A stretch of DNA of 64,000 nt from Rhabdophis nuchalis (Eukaryota; Chordata; Lepidosauria; Squamata; Natricidae), in assembly GCA_039707465.1 (NCBI GenBank), contig CM077643.1:247842919-247906918 (forward strand), read 5' to 3'. The stretch's first letter is position 1, and every line of letters starts with the position of its first letter. Positions 11,328-22,868 of this stretch are shown piece by piece. The position numbers and the translations under genes are program-made. The notes beneath the pieces are model-generated. The model did not search any database. It was not told the DNA's origin and saw only the letters and a program-made list of their open reading frames with translations.

Positions 11328-11660
11328 GCCTATAGCATGCAAAGCGAAGTTTGAATGGCCTGAGTCAAGAGTAGAGTTGGTTGGATTTTTAAAAAAATGT
11401 TGAATCATCAAAGTATGGCCTTATTTTCTTCTCCAAGCATTTATATTATGTGCATCCACACATAAGGAACAATAGGCTCTCTTTCCAGAAAAAAATACCG
11501 GTGTGCTATGTGTCTGTGCAAGGACCATGAGCGGGGCAATATAAAATCTTTGCATCCTAGCCAACTTAATGATCAGCTTTTAATTAGTATTTAGTCATGT
11601 GGTCTGTTCAGTTAACTAAATATATCCTAATATATTATATATTGATTTTCTATTCTAAAG

Positions 11661-11748
11661 CAACCAATGGACATCAGTCTACCCCCTGAAGACCAGGATT
11701 CATCTGGAGATGACGATGATTCATTTTCTGGTTTATCATCGGGCATAG
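11661..11748 (+). CDS. SDC1: Syndecan-1, coding exon 2 (N-terminal ectodomain)
   Basis: 88 nt preceded by a CTAAAG acceptor and followed by a GTATGC donor, ending in phase 1. It encodes 29 residues after the signal peptide: QPMDISLPPEDQD, then SSGDDDDSFSG and LSSG. In syndecan-1 this segment carries heparan sulfate attachment serines; the Ser-Gly pairs next to acidic residues are visible here. The LPPEDQD stretch matches my memory of mammalian SDC1 exon 2. The preceding exon, with 5' UTR and signal peptide, was not found, so the gene is 5' incomplete in the window. The conserved length, phases and sequence make this a confident exon. Confidence 0.9.
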
Positions 11749-12780
11749 GTATGCTTGGTTCTCTGTTCTTCTATTGTAAATAAAACTCTTGCTTAAGTGT
11801 TAACATAGGGAATTAATATTTGTTGCCAGGAGAGCAATAATGATTAACGCTTCAGAAAATTTGGAAAGGGGATTAAATAAATTCATACGGGATGAGGCTT
11901 CTAGTTGCTGAATCTCTCTATGGTTGTATGCTACCTTATAATAAATCAAGAGTTGTACAACCTGAGGCCACATTTGTTCCTGACGCATAATAAAGTATGC
12001 ATTGCCTAGACGCTCTCTAGCTGAATTTTTAAAATGTGATGCAAAGGAAAGGCTATTAAATAGAAGGCTGAAGAAAAAAAATATAAAAACTAATTTAAAT
12101 GCTATATGAAGTCAGATTGAGGTTTAGTACTGCCCATAGCTCAGAAAAGGTGATACACTTGTGTGTTTCTTAGTCTGACCTACCTTGTAGAGTCCATAAA
12201 TCAAAGGTGGTATTCCTTAAAATGGAACTGCTTAGGAAGGAGTAATGACAATCATCCTCATATTATCTGTGTAAGCCTTTTGGAGGTACCCAGGCGGCCA
12301 TTGTAACACAAAGAGTGGGCTAGGTATGCTTTGTTTAATCTGGCAATTTTAATCTGGCATTTATTTTAGCAAATAAATGTTGCAAAGGTTTGTCACGTCT
12401 TAAAATATAGGGGAATAGAAGTGTTTTTGCAGCATTGGTAAGGAACATCATGATGACATCAAGTGGGTGTCAGTGTTCCAGGTAACACCCCCAATGAAAG
12501 AAGACTCTGAGGCTTGAAGTTCCTCCAAGTTCCATTTTATTAGAGTTGTCATGTTGGCACATCTGGGAAAACCCAAATCTGAAAGCTTCCAAGGTTTCCC
12601 CACCCAAATGAAAGTCCAAGCCCCTGCCCAGCACCCACATGTCCGTCACATGGCCCAATCAGGCTCCATCCCAACTGGAGATGCCTCCCAATCGTACCCC
12701 CTCCAGCTGCAGGGCAAGATGTCCTTGACTCTCTTGAGAACGGGATGTTGTTATGACTATCTCCCATACTCCATATAATT
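11749..12780 (+). other. SDC1 intron 2, 5' part
   Basis: Intronic. A possible dispersed repeat spans about 12470-12780 but I cannot name it. No exon seen. Confidence 0.5.
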
Positions 12781-12992
12781 CCCCCTCCCATTTTCCATCT
12801 GTCATCTGTTATTGTTTTAATTGGTTTTTAAGGGGTTAGTTTTTAGCATTTTGGGTTTTTTAGCGCAGGGATAATTTGTTTAATTTGATTTTTATATATT
12901 TATGATGTATTTATGGTTGTATGTTTTTTAATTCCCCTGTGCACCGCCCCGAGTCCCTTTGGGGAGAGGGAGCGGTCTATAAATTAAATGTA
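12781..12992 (+). mobile_element. CR1/L2-group LINE 3' end in SDC1 intron 2
   Basis: A 3' untranslated region like that of the LINE at 51.3-55 kb, ending CACCGCCCCGAGTCCCTTTG and GGTCTATAAATTAAATGTA. Its tail runs straight into the TTC repeat, which probably grew from it. Confidence 0.75.
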
Positions 12993-13169
12993 TTCTTCTT
13001 CTTCTTCTTCTTCTTCTTCTTCTTCTTCTTCTTCTTCTTCTTCTTCTTCTTCTTCTTCTTCTTCTTCTTCTTCTTCTTCTTCTTCTTCTTCTTCTTCTTC
13101 TTCTTCTTCTTCTTCTTCGTCTTCTTCTTCGTCTTCTTCTTCGTCATCTTCTTCTTCTTCTTCTTCTTC
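12993..13169 (+). repeat. TTC microsatellite in SDC1 intron 2
   Basis: About 42 uninterrupted TTC units (12993-13118), followed by units with TCG and TCA interruptions to 13169. The transcript strand is pyrimidine-only over 126 nt. It lies only 180 bp before exon 3. The long Ser- or Glu-coding open frames that cross it are repeat artefacts. Confidence 0.97.
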
Positions 13170-13175
13170 CCACAG
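13160..13175 (+). promoter_or_regulatory. Candidate decoy 3' splice site
   Basis: The TTC tract ends TTCTTCCCACAG then CA, a strong match to a pyrimidine-tract-plus-CAG acceptor. Using it would add 173 nt (13176-13348) before exon 3, which is not a multiple of three, and would shift the SDC1 frame. Confidence 0.5.
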
Positions 13176-13348
13176 CATTAAATGTTGCAGGCTGGAAGGC
13201 CCAGTGCAAAAGTTAGCTTCCAAGCCTGACAGTGGGATTATTAAAAATGTTGGGGTGGAATTCTTCAGACTATTTGGCCAAGGTTTCCCTTACTGTAGCG
13301 TTATACTTTACTTTCTATTAATCCTGATTAAAATTAATTTTATGTTAG

Positions 13349-13875
13349 GTGCTCCGATAGAGGATGAAGTGATTGCCTTCAATGTTCCATTACAAGGAAG
13401 CACAAATACTTCTCTGATGCCTGAAGTTTCTACCAGCTTGACAGATACTCAAACAAAGGTTCAAGTAACTGATAGCCCTGCGGAAGATTATTCAAGGGCA
13501 CCTGTCTCTACAGCAAGTATACCTGGGTTTCCAGATATTGCTCTCATATCCAAGGAGCCACCAGTAACTCCCGAAGACTTTGACTCAGTTATGGAGACAG
13601 ACGCAACAGAACCTGCTGTGTTGACAACAAGCATCCCAGTAGCGCATCACGTTTCCACGGCCAGAATTACAACTTCTCGTGCGGCTAGCACAGTCAATTT
13701 CATTGATATTCAAGACATATCTAATATTGAAGAAACACACTCGTTTGGCATGGTGCCAAAAAGTGAGAAAGATTTAAATAGTGCCCTACCCACTATAGTG
13801 TCTTCTACTGCTCTAATGGATAACACTCCCATACCTGAAAATGAGATCTTCCAAGAATATGGATCTGGTGATCAG
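13349..13875 (+). CDS. SDC1: Syndecan-1, coding exon 3 (Ser/Thr-rich ectodomain)
   Basis: 527 nt from acceptor TTATGTTAG to donor CAG|GTAAGA. The first two bases complete a Gly codon with the last base of exon 2; the exon ends in phase 0. It encodes about 176 residues beginning APIEDEVIAF: a low-complexity, Ser/Thr/Pro/Glu-rich extracellular stalk, as in other syndecans, with an N-glycosylation sequon (NTS) and the conserved membrane-proximal YGSGDQ glycosaminoglycan site at its end. The acceptor is weak: its upstream tract is ATTAAAATTAATTTTATGTTAG. The ectodomain evolves fast, so identity rests on the flanking exons, phase and the SGD site. Confidence 0.9.
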
Positions 13876-14117
13876 GTAAGAATAAGATAAATTATTGACT
13901 GCATTATGTTGGAATACAAGGGTTTAGGAATACTTTTGCTAGTACTTTTGTCACTTCTTAGTTGTCAGTTACTCCTGATACATATTATAATTTAACTGTT
14001 TTAGATGTAGGCTTTGAAACATGTGACACAGTGCTGGGTCCCATGGGATACATGGGTGTATTTAAAATATAGGTGCTTTGAAACATAACGTAATTTATAC
14101 CTCCTTTTTCCAAACAG

Positions 14118-14253
14118 GGAGATTTTATATTTTCAACACATGACGAAAATCAAATGAATGTAAAGGACGTTGCAACAGAAAATAGGATGACTGAAGCAGA
14201 AGCCAAGGATGCAAAATCTGAAGGATTAATGGACAGGAAAGAAGTACTAGGAG
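14118..14253 (+). CDS. SDC1: Syndecan-1, coding exon 4 (juxtamembrane ectodomain)
   Basis: 136 nt, acceptor CCAAACAG and donor G|GTAGGC, phase 0 in and phase 1 out. It begins GDFIFST and ends LMDRKEVLGG, matching the mammalian GDFTFE start and LLDRKEVLGG end that I know. This segment contains the site where metalloproteases shed the ectodomain just outside the membrane. The middle, with DVATENRMTEAEAKDA, is poorly conserved. Confidence 0.93.
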
Positions 14254-15893
14254 GTAGGCCTGTGTTTGTTTTGGGGTGTATTAAGACTGTGCAGCACTTC
14301 AGATTTAGTTCCAAAAATATATATTTGGAGCAGTGCATGGAGATACAAACATCTACAATTCTTTCAAATTGTTGCTTTTTCCAAGGTCAGGTAGTTAGCT
14401 CTACCCCCTCAAACAAGCTACATGGCCCTGAGAGAAGACACCATTGTTTTAAAGATCTGTAGATCTACCAAATTCATGTTCCTGCAAGTATTGAAATACC
14501 TTTTGGGAACTGAAATTCAAATATTGCATAGCTCTAATATCCATCCATCCATCCATCCATATATAAAATTCCCGTGTAATCTTTCCTGTGTAATCTTACA
14601 CAGGAAAAGACACGACTACAACAAGACCACCATATATATCTATATATGTATGCTATGATATATAGCTATGCAGTATCAGAGCTAAATCAATACATTGGTT
14701 ACATTCATTGCTGAACGGCCAACACTGTTTTCTGTAGAATATTAATTGTTTTATAGCAATGTCTATAATGAGCATTATTTATGACAGAATGTGACAATTA
14801 CTGCAGGGCATTATGACAGAAATAGAGAGGCTTACAACTAGTTGGTCTTGGTCATGGATTTTAAAACCAAGATCTAGAATCTAATAGTTGAATGGCTCAG
14901 ATAAAGGTGTGTGCAAAAGGAAATCGCACACCTTTATGCAACTATTTATTTATTTAATCGGATTTTTATACCGCCCTGTCTCCCAAAAGGGACTCAGGGC
15001 GGTGCACAGAAAGAATAAAAAGTAGTAATGATAATATAAAAGTTAAAAATACATTAAATACAATGGGTCCGTGCTGAAACTTATACTTAAAAACAATTAA
15101 AATTATTATAATTGGGAAATTATAATAATAATTTATACTAGATTATTTGTAGAATCAATTAATTAAATATAATTCTGATGTTATGGGTGTCCTTGCCTTC
15201 CCTTCCCTTTCTTGCAATGAAGAAGGACCTGATAATCATTTCTTTCTGCTGCCAATCCATAGTTCTTTATTTTGGTATATTTATCCGGGACTTTTCCTCA
15301 GAGAATTATGAATTTCCTTCATGCTGCTAAATTTGTTCCATTGTGAACTATAGTCTCAAAATTTCTTTTAGCGACGACTTCTAAGAATGTGTCAAGCATT
15401 TTGAAATCATGACATTTTGCATTAGATTTTTCCGATTTTTTTTTTTAGGTGGTTAGCATCCTTGATACTTCAAAAGAGGATTGTAGGGCCGATGTGAACT
15501 TTCTCATAACAATATGTTCATACCTTCCCTAATACCTGGAGCCTGGCAAATCATGAACCACAGAAGTCAGCTGAGGCAGAGAAACTAGTAGCTGCTGAAG
15601 CAAATGTTCATATATTAAAGACCCTAGAATTATTTTAAGGATCATAAAAATGTGCACAAAAGTCAATTGAAAATAGTTTTTCCATAAGCAGTGGTTGCTT
15701 TTGAGGATATGGGGAAAAAAAAGATAGCTGTTTAGATTGCTTTATCTGTTCAAATTCAGTATACACATTTTCCTTGATGATATCCTTTGGGACTTATGAA
15801 GTAGTAATCTCCCTCAAGGGTTAGGGCGACCTCTGTTGCCACTTTGGTTCTAGCTTGAAAACATAAACGTTATCCTTTTCTTTTTCCCCACAG
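14254..15893 (+). other. SDC1 intron 4
   Basis: Contains a LINE tail (14943-15105), ATCC repeats near 14543-14560 and AT-rich palindromic sequence around 14630-14665. No exon seen. Confidence 0.6.
14943..15105 (-). mobile_element. CR1/L2-group LINE 3' end in SDC1 intron 4
   Basis: TTTATACCGCCCTGTCTCCC and GGGACTCAGGGCGGTGCACA on the + strand are the reverse of the family 3' end. Truncated. Confidence 0.75.
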
Positions 15894-16060
15894 GAGTCAT
15901 CGCTGGTGGACTCGTAGGCTTATTATTTGCTGGATTCCTAGTTGCATTCATGCTATATAGAATGAAGAAAAAAGACGAAGGAAGTTATTCATTGGATGAG
16001 CCAAAGCAATCGAACGGAGGCTATCAAAAACCACACAAGCAAGAAGAATTCTATGCATGA
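15894..16060 (+). CDS. SDC1: Syndecan-1, coding exon 5 (membrane segment and cytoplasmic tail)
   Basis: 167 nt after a strong acceptor (CTTTTTCCCCACAG). It encodes the transmembrane helix [20 protein letters not shown] with the GGLVG (GxxxG) dimerisation motif, the C1 region [10 protein letters not shown], the variable region [18 protein letters not shown] and the C2 PDZ-binding end EEFYA, then TGA at 16058-16060. The variable region is the SDC1 type, distinguishing it from SDC2, SDC3 and SDC4. Syndecan-1 is a cell-surface heparan sulfate proteoglycan that binds matrix and growth factors; C1 links to cytoskeletal adaptors and C2 binds PDZ proteins such as syntenin. The exons here give about 305 residues without the signal peptide; human SDC1 has 310 with it. 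Confidence 0.98.
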
Positions 16061-17975
16061 AACACCCTGAGCGAAAACTAAAGACCGTTTTCTTATTCCT
16101 GGACATCACGAGTTCTCGCTGCGTTTTAAAAGGGGGGAAAACTAAAAGCCATAAGACTGAATCGTAAGGCTCTGCCTCCTTGCCATTGGGAACTATAATT
16201 TCTCCAAAGTCAATCGGGATTAATAAAACCTTACCTGCTTTCTTGCACAAAAAGATTACCTGTAAAGTGGGACTTCCTATCTTGTCCAAAGACTCCTAGG
16301 GGAAGATAAGGAATCAACTGTATATATTTATATATAGTCTTGATGTCTTACGAACGCACCGAGGAATTCGTATGGTACAATATGTGTATTGTCAGAGATT
16401 CCCCCCCCCCCCCCGCTCCCTCCCCAGCAAAATTGGCCAGCCACATTTTAGAAAATAATCTTTTTAAAGACAACGATGTGGCTTTCGGCAGTTAATTTCC
16501 CCATTTCGGCCATTCATGCTAAGTCCCTGAACAATTAAGCCAATCGCGTGGGAAGTCCACCTGAAAAGTTACAGATCTGACCAGAGAGGTGGAGTTCTCC
16601 AACAGAAGTATGATTCCACTAGAGCTCAGTGGGAGAAATGATGTATCACCGATGCTTCAAATTCTGAAGCAGCACCTAGGGAAGTAGATATTTAAGACGT
16701 TCACCCTTTTCCTCTTCTTTTGATCTTACTGCAATATCTCTGCTGCTTGCTGCACAAACCCCTCACACCAGTCCTAGCATCGGGACCAGTACTTTTTCTC
16801 TACCTCTTCTGCACTGAGTTTTTGATAATGGCTTCTCAACACTGCCGCCTTGAAACCTCTCTCGCATAGTACCTAGAATGCCAGGTGTGGCCTGCAACTT
16901 ACAGAGCAAAGCATGCCAAGGCTAATGAGGATTCCTGTTTCTGCCAAATCCCAGGGATTAGAATCCTATTAGATTGGCATTTGCAGTAGGAATTCAGGGA
17001 GCGCACCTTTTTGGCATGCAGGCCCTAGGGGAAAATGTACATGGGTGATGACTTTTATCTCGGTCCAGCCGAGAACATTTAAGAGATTTTGAAGTTCAAA
17101 GATCTCCAGAAATTACTCTGTGTAGAAGAGGGAGGTAAGAATGGATTGTGTGCCTTCATCACCCTTGCGGTGCCCCAAATTTAATGTCCGGGGGGTCATG
17201 GCTCGGTTTTGTATCACTGGGACCAAATCAATGAATGTTGGCACTTCTGACCCAGTATTTAAACGTGTTCACAGTGTTTGGAAGAAAAGACGATGATCTC
17301 TTCTAGCAGGCAAATTTCTGTTTAGAATAAAGAAGCATAGATGTTTTATTTCCGTAATGCACAGGCGGAGGATATGGATGCGAATAATCTATACCGCAAT
17401 GTTTTGTAGAGGTTTTGGGTTTATAAGAAAACACTTGCATCCAATTTAGGCTCTTTTGTTTCATCATTTTTATTTTTTTTTGGTTTGCAATATATTTTTC
17501 TGCTTCTAGCAAAGTTTAGATAAAAGGATGGGGCTACACTAGTGCACTGTGAGGAAATATGGAATGCTAAGCTGGAGTAAATATTTCAGAAGGAGCATAA
17601 TTGTGAGTTGCTGCCCACTGCACAGTTGGTGCCTTTTTTTTTTTAATCTCTTCCTGCTGGAAAGACCCTTGATGGGTTACAAGCTTCAGTGAGTGAAAAC
17701 AGGCTGTCAGCTTCTTACAGTACCAAGAAACTATATGGTGAAGTTTTTAAGTGATGTGTCCTTTTTATGTATGGAAATTATGATCATTGACTTTCTCAGA
17801 CATAGGAAACACTTCTCTTTTTCAAGCAAAGAATAAAACTCGTGTGTGTTTTTTTTTTAATGGTCAAGCTTGAAAATAGAACCTTGAAACTAAAGAGTAC
17901 AATCAATTGCTGATTTTTGTTTTGTTTTGTATTTCACAACCATACACATGCAATAAAAAGGCAGCCGGTCAAAAT
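16061..17975 (+). other. SDC1: SDC1 3' UTR (predicted)
   Basis: About 1.9 kb of untranslated sequence after the stop, similar to the roughly 2 kb mammalian SDC1 3' UTR. It has a C14 run at about 16401-16414. Possible early poly(A) signals occur at 16222-16227, 17326-17331 and 17832-17837. The end is inferred, not shown. Confidence 0.6.
17952..17957 (+). terminator. Likely distal poly(A) signal of SDC1
   Basis: AATAAA followed within 30 nt by GTTTGTCTCGTGTCATT, a GU-rich downstream element. AATAAA at 17832-17837, followed by a GTGTGTGTT stretch, is an equally plausible alternative. Confidence 0.5.
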
Positions 17976-18295
17976 AAGTTTGTCTCGTGTCATTTACCCG
18001 AAAAATGTTTTTCTACTCATTTTCTACTTGATTTTTTTCACATGTTTTGAATTGCAAGGTTATTTGGGAATGGTTTGGGGGGGGGGTGTAGAATACAAAG
18101 ACCCTTGCTTGCTTGTTCCTGATTAGCTTGGTTGTCTGAAATGCATCTAAAAAATGTGCATGCTTCCATTTAGTGTAAAAAACAAGGGCTTCCTCCGGGC
18201 TGTCTCGAGATGGATTGATTAAGAAACATTTAGAACTATTTGAAAAAATATGCAATCTGAGCATTAAAAAAACAAGATAGAATATTGTCCTAAAG

Positions 18296-18450
18296 TTGCC
18301 TTTCCAAAAGGTTTTTATTGAAGAAGCTTCTTGGGTAAGAAATGAAATGTTTTCAAAGGAAAACAAAATAAATAAACCAAGAAAGTTCTCAGTTGCCTTC
18401 TGGAAAAGCACCTTTGGGACAACCATGACCTGGATGATAGAGAATCTTCA
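18296..18450 (+). repeat. Dispersed repeat of unknown class
   Basis: Contains GAAGAAGCTTCTTGGGTAAG and GCACCTTTGGGACAACCATG. The same text recurs at 60600-60715, 47820-47850 and, reversed, at 56430-56490. No ends or coding frame identify the class. Confidence 0.6.
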
Positions 18451-19687
18451 TAGACATAAAGGGTACAATATTGGTCAAAATGAACACATCCTACCTTTCA
18501 TGCTCTGAAATCAGCTCCCTGTTAAAGACAAGACAATCAGCAGAGACTTATTTCTAGTGTGAGGCAAGATGTGAAGGTCTATGAGGGATACTGGTCAATT
18601 GAAACATTTCTAAGGGATGGTATGAACACTTGAATAGGAGTGAAGACCTGTGCAAAAACAGCTGGTCTTCTGTCCTGGGAAAACTTTTCACTAGGGGCTA
18701 TGTAATTACTAACTTTCTAGATGGGGGCTTGTGTGGTGGTGAGTAATAAACAAAATTCTAAATTGCAATACAGTAGGACTAGACTGGTAGCATTCTTCTG
18801 TAAGAGGTGGTCTGATTGTCCATTTCTAGTCTGAAATTATCTTTTAAGTACTTGATGAGAAATTGAAGTGATATAACTCAACTGTATGGGGCAAAACCTT
18901 TTTTTTTTAGAATGAGACTTGGGGTCCTTTCACATGAGGATTTTGTTTTGTGTATATGTTTGTGTGCAATTTTCCCACCTCAATTACTGGACTTTGTGAA
19001 GTTTTCAGATATATTTTTTGGCTTGCAAAAAACTTTTGAAATAACTACAGAATATTGCAGATGTTTTACTCTATCTTTTCACAGCAATTTCATAACATTT
19101 TTCCTCCAATTCTTACCCAACATTGATTCACTCGTTCATTCAGACCTGTATAGAAGCGATGCACATGGATTTATTTATTGGATAGGATTTCTGTTTGCAA
19201 CAAAGAGAGATGTTAAGAGTAGCATTTCTAAAATTGAAATTTTCTGTTTCATTTGCTCATACACAGAATTTAGCTTTTCTCCTTGGAGTGATTTTGTGAA
19301 GCTTGCTGTCAAGATTGCTAAAAAAATCTGCTCCCATCCCAGTCATTGCTTTAAGACAAGGAGCAAAATGGCTATATTTATGTGGTCAACCTACCATAAC
19401 CAGAGGTTATGACTTCAAAGAACATGAAGTTCAGGAGAAAGGTGGCTTGATTACTGCCCTTAACATTTGATGGTGTTTCCCTCGTGTGTTAGCCCTTCCC
19501 TTGCTCTGCTACTATGATTTATTTATTGATTTATTTATTTATTTATTTATTTATTGTCATCCTGTACCTATAGCCAATGGTCACAATTCATAATAAAATG
19601 TGCACAGCTAAAGCCAGACAAAAATAATAGGGGACATATTTAGATATTCAGAAGTTGCAACATCTATTCTTTTTATTCTATCTTAGC
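18451..19687. other. Non-coding sequence
   Basis: Nothing recognised except an ATTT-repeat at 19520-19555. A 166-codon open frame at 18912-19412 has no recognisable domain and no signs of being an exon. Confidence 0.45.
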
Positions 19688-19695
19688 ACTTATTT

Positions 19696-19825
19696 CAGAA
19701 CTCTTCAAACTTGGCAACTTTAAGACTTGTGGACTTCAACTCCCAGAATTCTCCAGCCAGCTATTCCCAGAATTCCAGGAGTTGAAATCCACACGTCTTA
19801 AAGTTGCCACGTTTGGGGACCCCTG
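19696..19825. mobile_element. hAT-type palindromic MITE (130 bp)
   Basis: Left arm holds CTTGGCAACTTTAAGACTTG and right arm its reverse complement. 8-bp target duplications ACTTATTT (19688-19695) and ACTTATTG (19826-19833). Same family as 41757-41873. Confidence 0.78.
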
Positions 19826-19833
19826 ACTTATTG

Positions 19834-21301
19834 CTTTAATAAGTTGCATGATTTAAACAGTTGTGGTTTTTTCACAAGTAAGCATTAGTCTGTTGCATGT
19901 TAACCACAGCTATGAAAACGAGTATGGGAAAACGGTACCCAAACTACAATATTGAACAACATCAGCTTAAGAAGTAGTTTTCTGAATTAGTATTTGCTCG
20001 CATTCTTTTACACACATATACCTTTGCTGTCATGGTTTGTTTGCTATAGCAACCATTCCCAGCCAAAGGCTAAAACTTACTAATGTGTAAATATCTGAGA
20101 TAGTTACTGATCTTCCAGAATGGAAATAGGAAACCTGATGCCCTCCAGTTGTTTTGGACACCCCTTATTATCAGATCTGTGCAAGTCATAGTCCAAAACA
20201 TTTGGACAACACATGAGTTGGGCATTTTTTCTTTAACATTTCTTAATGATGAATTATGCTGTAAAACTGGGTTTACAGAATAAAGCTAGAGAAATGCTGG
20301 ACAGGGCTATGCTAAGCAAAAGTTTGTTAATCTTCTGTGTCTATTCTCGAGACAGCCAGGAAGCCAAACATTGACACATAGCTTGTTCTTCACTTGATTT
20401 GGTAATAACATTTTTTCAGATGTGCCTAACTATATGAGACAGAATAACGATAATGGTGAGTATTTGCCCTAGAAAATGACTCCTTGGGATCCCTGCAGTT
20501 GATATGTCAAAAAAATAAAAAGACCAAGGATGCTTAAGAAAGGAAAGGATGCCTATTTCTAGTTCCTAAGTATGCATCTACAAAAAAGGGACGGCTAACG
20601 ACAAATGAGAGTTATCCTGGGTTGACGTCATTGCAACCACTGATCATAGCAAGAACAGCATTGCAACTGTATTGTAAAAACAATATCTTTACAGTGTTGG
20701 GAAGGGCTTCCTGGATGCTATTCACAAGCAAGTGGCCCGAGTTCTGTATGGATTGCCCCTGCTCTCATCCTTGCACTGCTGATGAGTTTTGCCCTGTATC
20801 CTTCCAGAGAAGACAATTTGTTTCTTACATGTATAGTAGCCAAAGTTGGAATATTTGCAGCTTCCATCACAAAGCTTTTAATTATGGTATTTGCAGACTC
20901 CTAAACCAAGAAAATGTGCCAAGGTCCACCAGGTAAAGCTCATGCATATATTTATCATTCCGCTTTGCTAAAGGTTTTAAATGAGGAACAAATGTTGAAA
21001 GCATGTGTGTACATTGGACAAGCACACATGTACTGTATATGCTAAACCAGTGCTGGTTAGTTAATTGTGGGGGGTTAATAACATCCCAAATCAGAATTTT
21101 TTTGGTTACCATCAGGTTTCTGAGCAAGACTGGGCTATTGGAAATTATTTTGTTAATTTGTTTAGAGAAATAATATGTGAGAAGTATGTACAGTACGTGA
21201 AAGGAAAGCTACTTAGCTTTTTTTCATGTTCTGCAAGAAATTAAACACCAGACAGAGTTTATATTTGTCCTTTCTGCTTTCTTCCTCACCACAGACTGAT
21301 T
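19834..21301. other. Non-coding sequence, nothing recognised
   Basis: Open frames around 20622-21127 carry no recognisable motif. No repeat boundary seen. Confidence 0.45.
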
Positions 21302-21309
21302 GGTTAAGG

Positions 21310-21406
21310 CAGGGGTCCCCAACCTTTGCAACTTTAAGTCTGAAGGACTTCAGCTCCAAGAAGTCTTCTCCTTCAGACTTAAAGTTGCAAAGGTTGGGGA
21401 CCCCTG
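21310..21406. mobile_element. hAT-type palindromic MITE (97 bp)
   Basis: Starts CAGGGGTCCCCAACCTTTGC and ends with its reverse complement. Almost the whole element is one hairpin. The 8-bp target duplication GGTTAAGG is perfect (21302-21309 and 21407-21414), so the insertion is young. Confidence 0.9.
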
Positions 21407-21648
21407 GGTTAAGGTAAGAATGTGTGGCTGGTCCAGTGACTCAATGAATTAGGTTGCTACGCTGAGATATGAACTTCAATCTGGTTCATCTGTCTGATTC
21501 TTGTCTTTGCCCTATAATCATGGCATAATGTAATTTCCCCCCCTCTTCTAACCAAGTAAAATAACAGATAATAAACATGTCACACGCTGCCTTGAGCCAA
21601 ACGAGATAAACTGCTTGAAAAAAGTTCTTTATGAAGTTACCTACTTTG

Positions 21649-21875
21649 CAATGGTGGGATTCAAAATATTTTACTACTGGTTCTGTGGGCATGGCTTGGT
21701 GGGCATGGCAGGGAAAGGTTACTGCAAAATCCCCAATTCCTCCAATCAGGTAGGAGGCAGAAAATAGATGGGGGCGGGGCCAGTCAGAGGTGGTATTTAC
21801 CGGTTCTCTGAAGTAATCAAAATTTCCGGTACCGGTTCTCCAGAACTGGTCAGAACCTACTGAATACCACCTCTG
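21649..21875. mobile_element. hAT-type MITE, CAGTGGTGGGATTC family
   Basis: Starts CAATGGTGGGATTC, ends ATACCACCTCTG, with TACTTTG on both sides. Boundaries are uncertain by one base. Confidence 0.7.
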
Positions 21876-22868
21876 TACTTTGTATATTTATGGAAAGGAC
21901 AGATGATAAATCTCTATGTAGCAACAGATTCTTTCACAAAACATCATTTTTGGGTTTAAAAAAACAGCAACAACCAAAGAATGCGTTTGATAAAATTCCA
22001 TTAGAGTTTGGCAGTGGGATGGGCAGGATGAAGGAGGTATTTCAGTAACTGAAGAAAGGTGTGTAATCTCCCAAACAAGGCACAGGGGAAGACAAACAGG
22101 AAACATGAACAAAAATGAAAGCAATTTGGAATTTCTATTGAAAGGAATTGGATCCAAAATCACTTGTATTTATTTTCTTAGAAAATGTATATTATTTACA
22201 TAGTCATAACTCTCCATCAAATAACAAACCAAAAGGGTAAAAATATGCTTATGGCTAAAACAATGACTAAAGAAACTCAATCCATTTCCAGATTATCAAA
22301 CAACATACAATGCAGCAGGAGTCAACCAGACATGCCAAAAGTTGGGTTCATCTATGATGTGCAGAATTGAGCAGTGCAAATCCTCTCCTGATGATGGTGG
22401 GTGCTACCTAGTCCTTGAGTAGGAGCCATGAGTCCAGGAGGGCATTCAACTTGAAAAGGAGTGGAAGAAAGCAATCCCCTCCAGAACCAATTGTGGAGAA
22501 ACCCGAATACAGCTTCAGCGAGATACATTTTTCACAGCCACTTGATCTTGTTAAGGTTAAGCTGATGTTTATTCTTCCTTTGTTTCCAGACACTGGCAAT
22601 GACCTTGACCGCAACACTTGTCTGGCCAAGCACAGAGATGTTCAATTGGGTATCATCACGTATTGTTTCTTTTTCACAGCACCCTGTGCTGATGAATGTC
22701 TGAATAAATATTCAGAATCTTGATGTATATGTTAAGCAAAGGAAGGTGTAGAGCTGTGAGGTATCCTGCAAAGCAGGAATTTAGGGCTAAATCTTTCTTC
22801 CACCATCAATGTTGACTAAAACTGACCAAAAGAAAGTGTGGATCATTACACCACCATTCCTCCCACTC

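Noticed and set aside
1..11600. Search for SDC1 exon 1 with a signal peptide
   Set aside because: No frame with a Met, hydrophobic core, compatible donor and GC-rich 5' UTR was found; the exon is probably upstream of the window.
12984..13223. Poly-Glu open frame on the - strand
   Set aside because: Antisense of the TTC repeat, no other evidence.
12988..13890. 300-codon open frame starting with a long Ser run and continuing through SDC1 exon 3
   Set aside because: The first part is the TTC microsatellite and intron. Only 13349-13875 is exon, as splice sites, phase and the syndecan match show.
15894..16060. Identity as SDC2, SDC3 or SDC4
   Set aside because: C1 and C2 are common to all, but the variable region [18 protein letters not shown] and the exon 4 LMDRKEVLGG fit SDC1.
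18912..19412. 166-codon open frame downstream of SDC1
   Set aside because: AT-rich composition, no domain or splice evidence; likely chance.
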